DNA of 64,000 nucleotides from Gallionella sp. (lineage in GTDB: Bacteria > Pseudomonadota > Gammaproteobacteria > Burkholderiales > Gallionellaceae). Of the stretch, positions 32,710 to 39,725 are shown piece by piece. Position numbers and translations under genes: made by a program. The stretch's first letter is position 1. Every line of letters begins with the position of its first letter. Location of the stretch: NCBI GenBank assembly GCA_028707275.1, contig JAQTUP010000008.1, positions 1 through 64,000 of the forward strand, given 5' to 3'. The notes below the pieces were generated by a model. That model did not search any database. It was not told the DNA's origin and was given only the letters and a program-made list of their open reading frames with translations.

Positions 32710-34607
32710 CGCTACCCGCCTCGCGCTGGCTCACCGATTTCGAACGGCTGTTAGCCATCCGTTCGCAGTTTGTGGTCTCCGGCAGCATCCATGATAATTT
32801 TCTTGTGCCGCTCTCCACGGGGGCTGCGCTGGTGCCTTTGATCCGCGCGGTATGGGAAACGCTGAAGGTCAAAAATTATCGCTTTTTGCTGGTGTACGAT
32901 CCGGCCGATGGCGTGCGCGTTTATCCTGACGAATTATCCTGTCGCGAGCTGGCCGAAAAACTGTTCGATCTGAAGTTAAAATCCGGCTATCAGATGGTGA
33001 GCCTTGAGAGTTTATCCAACATCATGAAAGCAATGGTGATGCAGCGTGAAGTGCATTGTGCGCTGGTGGTTGATTTCGCCTCGCGCATCACCCGTCAGGC
33101 CGATCATCCGGGTGAGGGCGAACACCGTTTTTTTGTGGCGGCCGAAAAACTGGCCTTGAATGCCGCGCCTGTTGTGCCGTCCCCCCTTTCCAACTTTCCC
33201 CCGCAAGCGGGAGAAAGAGCAAACGAGAAAGTCAATGTTCAATCCTTGGGCGGCGGCAAGCCTTTATATAATCCGGTGTTGTGGCTGGTCAACCGTGCGC
33301 AGGACCTGCCTTCCTGGTATACGCTGGACAGCGAACGCATCGCCAGCCTGATCATCGGAAAACCGGATTACGAGATGCGCCGTGCGACCGCGCAGCAATT
33401 GGCGCCGTTATTTGCAGGCTATGCCGAGGCACAGGCTCCCGCTCGCGATAAATTCGTCGAACGCATGGCGGATGGCACGGAAGGCATGTCGCTCACCGCC
33501 TTATCTGACATCACCGAACTGGCCGATCGCAGCGGGCTGGGGATGGGCGACATCGACGATGCGGTGCGCTGCTACAAGGTGGGCGCGTTGGATAATCCGT
33601 GGCGGCGGGATTATCTGCGCGAGAAAATCAGCCATGCGCAGTCCTTCATCGAGGATCGCGTCAAAGGCCAGCACCCGGCTGTGGTGAAGACCCTCGATAT
33701 TCTCAAACGCTCGGTGATGGGGTTAACCGGCGCGCAGGCAAGATCCGGCGGCAGTCGCCCGCGCGGCGTGCTGTTTTTCGCAGGGCCGACAGGGGTCGGT
33801 AAAACCGAACTCGCCAAGACGCTGACCCAGCTGGTATTCGGCAACGAGAAGGCTTACCTGCGTTTTGACATGAGCGAATTTTCCGAGGAACACAGCAGCG
33901 CCCGGCTGCTCGGCGCACCGCCAGGCTATGTCGGTTTCGATGCGGGGGGCGAGCTGACCAATGCCGTGCGCGAAAAACCCTTTTCGGTGGTGCTGTTCGA
34001 TGAGATCGAAAAAGCCCATCCGCGCATTCTGGATAAATTTTTGCAGATACTCGAAGACGGGCGGCTGACCGACGGGCGCGGCGATACCGCCTATTTTTCC
34101 GAAACCATACTGGTATTCACGTCCAACCTTGGCATCTTTGTCGAGGACAAACAGGGCAATCGCATCCAGCATGTCAAGCCGGGGGATGCCTACGAGACCG
34201 TGGAGAAAAATGTGCGTGAAGAAATCGGCAACTACTTCAAGTTCAAACTCTCGCGCCCGGAACTGCTCAATCGTATCGGCGACAATATCGTCGTGTTCGA
34301 TTTCATCAGCCCGGAAGTGGCGTCCGTTATTTTCGACGGCATGTTGAAAAATGTGGCGCGCCGTCTGTTTGAGGAATGGAAGGTTCAGCTGGCGTTGCCC
34401 CCGACAATCCGTGAGCAATTATTGATGCGCTGCACCAGCGATCCTAGCAACGGCGGGCGCGGCATCGGCAACCAGCTCGAATCCGCCTTCATCAACCCGC
34501 TGTCCCGCGCCCTGTTTGAGCATGATCTGGAAGGGAAAACAAGGCTGCTGGTCACCCGGATGACCGAACAGGACAAAGTCATTACGCTCGAACTAAAAAG
34601 CTCATGA
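32706..34607 (+). CDS. ClpB/ClpA-like AAA+ ATPase with degenerate first AAA half
   Basis: A 633-residue protein. Residues 340-600 are a ClpB-type second AAA module: Walker A GPTGVGKTEL (about 360), FDMSEFSEEHSSARLLGAPPGYVG, Walker B VVLFDEIEKAHP (about 432), sensor TSNLG (about 472) and a ClpB D2-small C-terminal part. Residues 1-290 resemble an AAA core without a P-loop (LLVYDPADGVRV where Walker A would be, and LWLVNRAQDLPSW as sensor-like strand). No Clp N-domain, M-domain or ClpP-binding loop is seen. Repeat sequence (33178-33225) is inserted in frame. It is probably an unfoldase in a signalling complex. Confidence 0.82.
   Translation: MTLPASRWLTDFERLLAIRSQFVVSGSIHDNFLVPLSTGAALVPLIRAVWETLKVKNYRFLLVYDPADGVRVYPDELSCRELAEKLFDLKLKSGYQMVSLESLSNIMKAMVMQREVHCALVVDFASRITRQADHPGEGEHRFFVAAEKLALNAAPVVPSPLSNFPPQAGERANEKVNVQSLGGGKPLYNPVLWLVNRAQDLPSWYTLDSERIASLIIGKPDYEMRRATAQQLAPLFAGYAEAQAPARDKFVERMADGTEGMSLTALSDITELADRSGLGMGDIDDAVRCYKVGALDNPWRRDYLREKISHAQSFIEDRVKGQHPAVVKTLDILKRSVMGLTGAQARSGGSRPRGVLFFAGPTGVGKTELAKTLTQLVFGNEKAYLRFDMSEFSEEHSSARLLGAPPGYVGFDAGGELTNAVREKPFSVVLFDEIEKAHPRILDKFLQILEDGRLTDGRGDTAYFSETILVFTSNLGIFVEDKQGNRIQHVKPGDAYETVEKNVREEIGNYFKFKLSRPELLNRIGDNIVVFDFISPEVASVIFDGMLKNVARRLFEEWKVQLALPPTIREQLLMRCTSDPSNGGRGIGNQLESAFINPLSRALFEHDLEGKTRLLVTRMTEQDKVITLELKSS
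33178..33225 (+). repeat. Palindromic repeat in frame inside the Clp-like gene
   Basis: CCAACTTTCCCCCGCAAGCG and GGGAGAAAGAGCAAACGAGA encode PSPLSNFPPQAGERANEK, with the same GAGCAAACGA tail as the repeat in moeA. It falls between residues 155 and 175 in the degenerate AAA half, probably in a surface loop. Confidence 0.7.
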
Positions 34608-35260
34608 AAATCAGCATCAATAAGGCACACTTTCCCGTCTCGGTGTTAGGCCCCGGCAAACGCCTGGGCATCTGGTTGCAAGGGTGCAGCATCGGTTGCA
34701 AGGGCTGCGTCTCGCAGGACACCTGGGCGCCTGATGCGGGGCGCGACATGACGGTCGCCCAATTGCTCGCCTGGTGCCGACAAACCGCGACCGGCGGATT
34801 CGATGGCGTGACGATCTCGGGCGGCGAGCCTTTCGATCAGCCTCAGGCATTGGCGGCCTTGCTGGACGGCCTGCACCACTGGCGCGAGGCCTGCAAACTC
34901 GATTTCGACATCCTCTGTTACAGCGGCTATCCGGCAGCTACGCTGCAAACAAAGCATGCAAAGCTATTACTGATGCTCGATGCCCTGATCCCAGAACCTT
35001 ATATTGATGCCAAACCGCTGACGCACGTCTGGCGCGGCTCATCCAATCAAACGCTGCTGCCCTTGTCTTTGCGAGGTCACAGGATATATACGCCCTGCCT
35101 GGATATGCTCTCAGCTCAGGCTGACAAACGCATCCAGATCATGCAGGACGGGGATCGCGTCTGGTATGTCGGCCTGCCCGGTCGCGGCGACATGGCCGCG
35201 CTGGAGTCTGTTTGTAAGTCGCGAGGTATCGAACTGACCGATGTTTCCTGGAGGTCGTAG
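34604..35260 (+). CDS. Radical SAM activase-like protein (single 4Fe-4S)
   Basis: A 218-residue protein with GCSIGCKGCVSQDTW (Cys 28, 32, 35: the CxxxCxxC that binds the 4Fe-4S cluster and SAM) and TISGGEPFDQPQAL (GGEP SAM site). Length and order resemble NrdG/PflA activases, which place a glycyl radical on a partner. No glycyl-radical enzyme is nearby, so the target is unknown; within this operon it could modify the Clp-like, kinase or coiled-coil protein. It overlaps the Clp-like gene by 4 bp. Confidence 0.85.
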   Translation: MKISINKAHFPVSVLGPGKRLGIWLQGCSIGCKGCVSQDTWAPDAGRDMTVAQLLAWCRQTATGGFDGVTISGGEPFDQPQALAALLDGLHHWREACKLDFDILCYSGYPAATLQTKHAKLLLMLDALIPEPYIDAKPLTHVWRGSSNQTLLPLSLRGHRIYTPCLDMLSAQADKRIQIMQDGDRVWYVGLPGRGDMAALESVCKSRGIELTDVSWRS

Positions 35261-37627
35261 ATGGATGCCGAGCTGATCCGCCGTTGTCCGGCCTGTGGCG
35301 CAGAGAATGCGCCGCAGGCCATGCGTTGCGGCTGCGGGATGATTCTGGCCGGGGTGGATATTGTCACCCGGCACGCCGCCACACCTGAAAAACATCAAGC
35401 CGAGGCGCCGGGCGCGGCCTTGCCGGTAGTTTGTCCCTTTGAGGATTGTGCTCAGGAAAACCCGCCGGGTTCGACTCTCTGTCTGTATTGCAATCGACCC
35501 GTCGGGGGCGTTGTCGCGCCGACTTCATCCGCATCATTACAGAGTCTGGTCAATCTGCCTGCGGCTTTGAAGGAGCGTTACCGCATCATCAGCCCCATGC
35601 CCACGCGCGGCGCAGAGGCTGAGTTGTTGATTGTGCAGGCGGTGGCGGGGGGGGGCAATTTGGTCGCCAAGATTTACCGGCACGGCATTGTACCCAGGGC
35701 GGATGTGCAGGCGCGCATCAACAAAATTCCGGTGGCGCATCGGGTCGAGGTGTTTGAAGTCGGCGTATCGGACGGTTATGCCTATGAACTGATGGAACTG
35801 TGCGAGCAAGGTTCCTTGCGCCAGATGATGGATGGCGGTGCGCTGGCGCCGGAAATATTGCAAAGCGTGATAACCGAGCTCGCCACCGCGCTGCATGACG
35901 TGCATGCGGCAGGTCTGGTGCATCGAGATTTGAAACCTGAGAATGTGCTGATTCGCAGCCGGGAACCGCTGGATCTGGTGCTGACCGATTTTAGTATTTC
36001 CTCGATACTTGACGTTACGCAACGCTTTACCGGGGTGGCGCGCACCTTGCCTTACGCGGCGCCTGAGAGTCTGTCCGGGGTGATCGACTTCAAGTCCGAC
36101 TTCTGGGCCATGGGCATGATCGTCCTGGAGGGCGCCACAGGCAAACATCCTTACGCCGGTTTGTCAGAAGCGGTGGTGATGCACCACCTGACCACGCGCA
36201 ATATCGATCTTATCGAAGTGAGCGATCGCAATGTGCGCAAGTTGCTGCGAGGCCTGTTGCAGCGGGATCCGGCCTTGCGCTGGGGGGCTGACGAAATTGA
36301 GCGCTGGCTCAATAATGACCCGCGCCTTGCCGAGCCCGCTGAGGCAAGTGCGGTCAAAGGCTTTAACGAGCCCTATCATATCGCACGTGAAGTTTGCTAC
36401 AAACCGGAGCAATTGGCCGTTGCCCTGGCGCGCCACTGGAAGGAGGGGGTGGCGGACATCTCTAACGGGCAGCTTTTGACCTGGTTTCGCGATGTGCAAA
36501 AAGATCAGAATGTGGTGCGCTTACTGCTCGACATGCGCAGTCCGGGGAACAGTCAGGGGAATATCTCCGTGCACCTGCAACTGCTCAGACTGATTCTCCA
36601 CCTGGCGCCCGGGATTCCGCCCGTATGGCAGGGCGAAACGATCGCGCTCTCCACCATCCTGACTTATGCCAATCAATCCCTCAACGGAGATATGGCCGCC
36701 GCCCGCTGGCTGGATAATCTGTACCAGTTCCGCGTGCTGGAATTCTATGCCGAGGCCGGTAATCTTCAGGCGGCCGATCTGGTCAAAAGATGGCATCATG
36801 CCCTGGACTTGTTTGATTCCGCATGGACGGCCAAGCTCGCCATTATTTCAGATAAAAGTGCCGCGCGCGACCCGGAGGTGCTGGCTGACTTCGATCAGCT
36901 CATGTACGGCCGCGACGATTTGCAGCGCCCGGACCTTGCCCACATGCATGCCAGATTGCTGGCCATGTCATATGACCCTTCATGGAGCGAACGTCTGCGC
37001 CGCCGCGTGCTCGCAGAACTGCTCAGCCTCGCTTCCCGGTGTGCCTGGGTAGCTGACCTGGGCGACCCGCTGCAAATGGATGCAGCGTCCCTCCTGGTAT
37101 TGGAAGCGCTGTTGCCGGAGGCTAAAAAATCGGTCGAGCACCAGCTTAAAAAAATGGCGCGCGATCGCGATGAGATGGACAGGGAATACACGGCCCTGCG
37201 TGAGGACATCGGTACGGTGCTGGATCATATTCGCAGTGTCGCCACCTCCGGGCTGGCGACCCCTGCCGTCTGCGACGATCTTCGGGCGCATATCGAACAC
37301 TACATGCAACTGATCGTTGCGATACGCGCCTCGTCCCGATCCGATCAGGACTGGCTGGATTTTAAAAAACAGGCGCTGCGCTCGCAAATGGCGGCCAGCA
37401 GAATGCTGGAAAAACTGGATGAACTCGCCCGGCATCGCGCGATCTCGGCAGGATGGTTTACCCTGGAGGCGACAGGTTTTGTCGTCCTGGGGCTTTTTGT
37501 GCTGCCTGTCCTGTTCCCCGGTATCAGGCTCTGGTTGATCCTGGCGATTATCGCCCTGGTCGCCTGGCGCTTATTGCCCGACTACCTGATGATGAAGTCA
37601 ATTCAGGAGCTAGGTGCGCTTTTTTAG
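35261..37627 (+). CDS. Zinc-ribbon Ser/Thr protein kinase with C-terminal membrane anchor
   Basis: A 788-residue protein. Two zinc ribbons lie at the N-terminus (CPACGAENAPQAMRCGCG; CPFEDCAQENPPG...CLYCNRPVGG). A Hanks-type kinase follows at about 105-360: lysine in VAKIYRHG (about 137), HRDLKPEN (about 222), TDFSIS in place of DFG (about 245), YAAPESLSG. Then come about 330 helical residues, a coiled coil (VEHQLKKMARDRDEMDREYTA broken here for length) and two transmembrane helices near the end (about 735-780). The start abuts the previous stop, with GGAGG before it. It should tie the operon to the membrane. Confidence 0.85.
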   Translation: MDAELIRRCPACGAENAPQAMRCGCGMILAGVDIVTRHAATPEKHQAEAPGAALPVVCPFEDCAQENPPGSTLCLYCNRPVGGVVAPTSSASLQSLVNLPAALKERYRIISPMPTRGAEAELLIVQAVAGGGNLVAKIYRHGIVPRADVQARINKIPVAHRVEVFEVGVSDGYAYELMELCEQGSLRQMMDGGALAPEILQSVITELATALHDVHAAGLVHRDLKPENVLIRSREPLDLVLTDFSISSILDVTQRFTGVARTLPYAAPESLSGVIDFKSDFWAMGMIVLEGATGKHPYAGLSEAVVMHHLTTRNIDLIEVSDRNVRKLLRGLLQRDPALRWGADEIERWLNNDPRLAEPAEASAVKGFNEPYHIAREVCYKPEQLAVALARHWKEGVADISNGQLLTWFRDVQKDQNVVRLLLDMRSPGNSQGNISVHLQLLRLILHLAPGIPPVWQGETIALSTILTYANQSLNGDMAAARWLDNLYQFRVLEFYAEAGNLQAADLVKRWHHALDLFDSAWTAKLAIISDKSAARDPEVLADFDQLMYGRDDLQRPDLAHMHARLLAMSYDPSWSERLRRRVLAELLSLASRCAWVADLGDPLQMDAASLLVLEALLPEAKKSVEHQLKKMARDRDEMDREYTALREDIGTVLDHIRSVATSGLATPAVCDDLRAHIEHYMQLIVAIRASSRSDQDWLDFKKQALRSQMAASRMLEKLDELARHRAISAGWFTLEATGFVVLGLFVLPVLFPGIRLWLILAIIALVAWRLLPDYLMMKSIQELGALF

Positions 37628-37693
37628 ATCGTTAACGGTTATTCAACCCGCCCCTGAACAAATGACTTTTTTCGATATTGATACATTTTTACC

Positions 37694-38020
37694 ATGACTC
37701 GCCCAAATCACCACAATGTCTATGTGATAGAACTATCGAAGGACGTTCTTTACGAGGCCAAGTTCAAAAAGCGCAATCCGGATTACATCACGGGCAAACC
37801 TTGCGTGTATGTCGGTATGACAGGGCTGGATCCGGATCTTAGATTCGACAAACATAAGGCGGGCATCCAGTCCAACAGATATGTCCGGCAATACGGTTTG
37901 CGTTTATGGCCTGACCTCTACGAAGCTTACAATCCGATGTCCTACGATGAGGCGTGCGAGATGGAAGTGGAATTGGGGATTATGCTGCGTGAAGCGGGGT
38001 TTGGAATCTGGCAGGCGTGA
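37694..38020 (+). CDS. GIY-YIG-like small protein
   Basis: A 108-residue protein: NVYVIELS, then CVYVGMTGLDPDLRFDKHKAG resemble the GIY and YIG strands and the following arginine helix of GIY-YIG nucleases. The usual catalytic glutamate could be in the CEMEVELGIML helix. It is 66 bp after the kinase operon with its own poor ribosome site, so its link to that operon is uncertain. It may be an isolated GIY-YIG domain protein of unknown job. Confidence 0.6.
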   Translation: MTRPNHHNVYVIELSKDVLYEAKFKKRNPDYITGKPCVYVGMTGLDPDLRFDKHKAGIQSNRYVRQYGLRLWPDLYEAYNPMSYDEACEMEVELGIMLREAGFGIWQA

Positions 38021-38029
38021 TCAGCCCCT

Positions 38030-38417
38030 GGCGAAGTTGATTGATCTGCACAACTGATGTTACGCACATGCTCCTGAAATCAGGCTTGATGAGTCATCAA
38101 ATATATTTTAAGGAGGGTAATCTTGCGCGTCACCCACAGCCCCTGTGCGCCGCCGAAAATAGCCAGCAAACAGAGGTGCAGTTGGGCGAGGACTGTTCGA
38201 GCACGTGCGCGCTGTGCGGATCGTGCGAGTTCCGCAGCCCCGCTGTTTGCTGGCTATCAAGGGAACGCCGCCTGACAGCTTGGCGGCGCGGCAAGCCGGG
38301 GTCGCTTTTTCTTGGGTCACCTTCTTTTGGCGACGCAAAAGAAGGTGACCAGCAGCCGGGCTGCCCCCGGCAAAGTTGATTGATCTGCACAACTGATGTG
38401 ACGCAGTCACATCAGTT
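38030..38417 (+). repeat. ~400 bp intergenic repeat, copy D
   Basis: Forward copy of the element seen at 2102-2506: CTGATGTTACGCACATGCTC at the start, AATCAGGCTTGATGAG, CTGTGCGCCGCCGAAAA, GAGCACGTGCGCGC, the long palindrome GGTCACCTTC...GAAGGTGACC, GGCAAAGTTGATTG, and the end palindrome AACTGATGTGAC-GCA-GTCACATCAGTT (38391-38417). The palindromic arms have changed together (TTACTTTC to TCACCTTC on one side, GAAAGTAA to GAAGGTGA on the other), which suggests selection on the folded form. 38418-38468 holds only the promoter region of glk. Confidence 0.78.
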
Positions 38418-38468
38418 GTAACATAATGCCCGTATAGTGGGAATCGGCTGGGATACATTTACAAGGAT

Positions 38469-39461
38469 ATGATGAGTTATATTTTATCGGGTGACATAGG
38501 CGGCACAAAAACACGCCTGGCGATCGTGGAAGTGAGCGGCACAAAGGTCAGCATCGTGCGGGAGAGCTGTTATGCCAGCCGGGATTTTGCCGCTTTTGAG
38601 CAGCTTTTGGCAGATTTTCTGGCAGGTCTCGTGCAGCCCTATCACGCGGCTTTCGGCGTCGCCGGCCCCGTTCAGGGCTCTGTCGTACAAACTACCAATT
38701 TACCCTGGCTGATCGATGCGGATGCGCTCAAGGGGCAGTTTGGCTTTGCACGCTGCACTCTGCTCAACGATCTCGAAGCGATGGCATACGGACTGCCTGC
38801 CCTGGCCTGTGATGACTTGCAGGTTTTACAGGCGGGTGCTGCTGATGCGACAGGCAATATCGCGGTGATCGCGGCCGGTACCGGGCTGGGGGAGGCAGGT
38901 TTATACTGGGACGGCAAACAGCACCATCCGTTTGCGACAGAGGGCGGGCACAGCAGTTTTAGCCCGGAAAATGAGGTGGAATTTGCCCTGCTGCGCCATT
39001 TGCAGCTAAAGCACCTGCATGTGAGCTGGGAGCGGGTGGTATCCGGCATGGGCTTGCCTGACCTGTACGAGTTTTTTTGTCAGTATCGGGGGGGGGCTAC
39101 GCCGCCCTGGCTCCTCGAAGAAATGCGTCACGGGGATATTGCTGCCGCGATTTCCAAGGCCGCCATGACGGGTACTGATGAGATTTGCGTCCAGACGCTG
39201 CATTGCTTCGTCCATTTATACGGCGCTGAAGCGGGCAATCTCGCCCTCAAATTAATGAGCCACGGCGGGTTGTATATAGGCGGCGGGATTGCGCCAAAAA
39301 TTTTGCCGCTGCTCAACACAGGTGTGTTTATGGCGTCTTTTCTGGGCAAGGGGCGGATGCGCCACCTGCTGGAGGCCATGCCTGTGAAGGTGATGCTCAA
39401 CGACAAGGCGGCGCTGTATGGACCGGCCTTGTGCGCGGCTGCAAATTCACACGCGCATTGA
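38469..39461 (+). CDS. glk: Glucokinase
   Basis: A 330-residue ROK-unrelated bacterial glucokinase (Glk family) that phosphorylates glucose to glucose-6-phosphate. The phosphate-binding start is ILSGDIGGTKTRLAIVEV; NDLEAMAYG, VIAAGTGLGEAGL, EGGHSSFSPE and GGLYIGGGIAPKI are family blocks. AAGGA lies before two adjacent ATGs (38469, 38472). Together with the glycogen phosphorylase downstream it suggests storage-glycogen use. Confidence 0.93.
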   Translation: MMSYILSGDIGGTKTRLAIVEVSGTKVSIVRESCYASRDFAAFEQLLADFLAGLVQPYHAAFGVAGPVQGSVVQTTNLPWLIDADALKGQFGFARCTLLNDLEAMAYGLPALACDDLQVLQAGAADATGNIAVIAAGTGLGEAGLYWDGKQHHPFATEGGHSSFSPENEVEFALLRHLQLKHLHVSWERVVSGMGLPDLYEFFCQYRGGATPPWLLEEMRHGDIAAAISKAAMTGTDEICVQTLHCFVHLYGAEAGNLALKLMSHGGLYIGGGIAPKILPLLNTGVFMASFLGKGRMRHLLEAMPVKVMLNDKAALYGPALCAAANSHAH

Positions 39462-39478
39462 CTGGGGATTCTGCACTG

Positions 39479-39521
39479 TTACCCCCTCCCTAACCCTCCC
39501 CCTGCAAGGGGGAGGGGGCGC
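39479..39521. repeat. CCTCCCCCTGCAAGGGGGAGG palindrome after glk
   Basis: CCCTCCCCCTGCAAGGGGGA (39493-39512, trimmed) is a perfect palindromic repeat 25 bp after the glk stop. It may serve as a terminator-like hairpin although no T-run follows. The rest of 39522-39725 holds no gene; AT-rich DNA near 39690-39715 should carry the glgP promoter. Confidence 0.7.
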
Positions 39522-39725
39522 TTTGCTAATCATTATCTTTATTCAACAATTAACGATGACATAGTCTTAAATGACGGTGTATGAAGTTCTGCGGAAGATC
39601 AGCAAAAGCACGGTGATCGCAAAAACGCCGGTCGTTTAATATATGACACGGACACAGTTAGTTGTTAAAATCGGACAAGTTTCGATTTTAACTTATTAAA
39701 TTTATATAAAATACAGGCATTTGTC

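Noticed and set aside
34604..35260. NrdG for an anaerobic ribonucleotide reductase
   Set aside because: No NrdD is adjacent and the gene is locked into the kinase/Clp operon; only the activase-like fold is supported.
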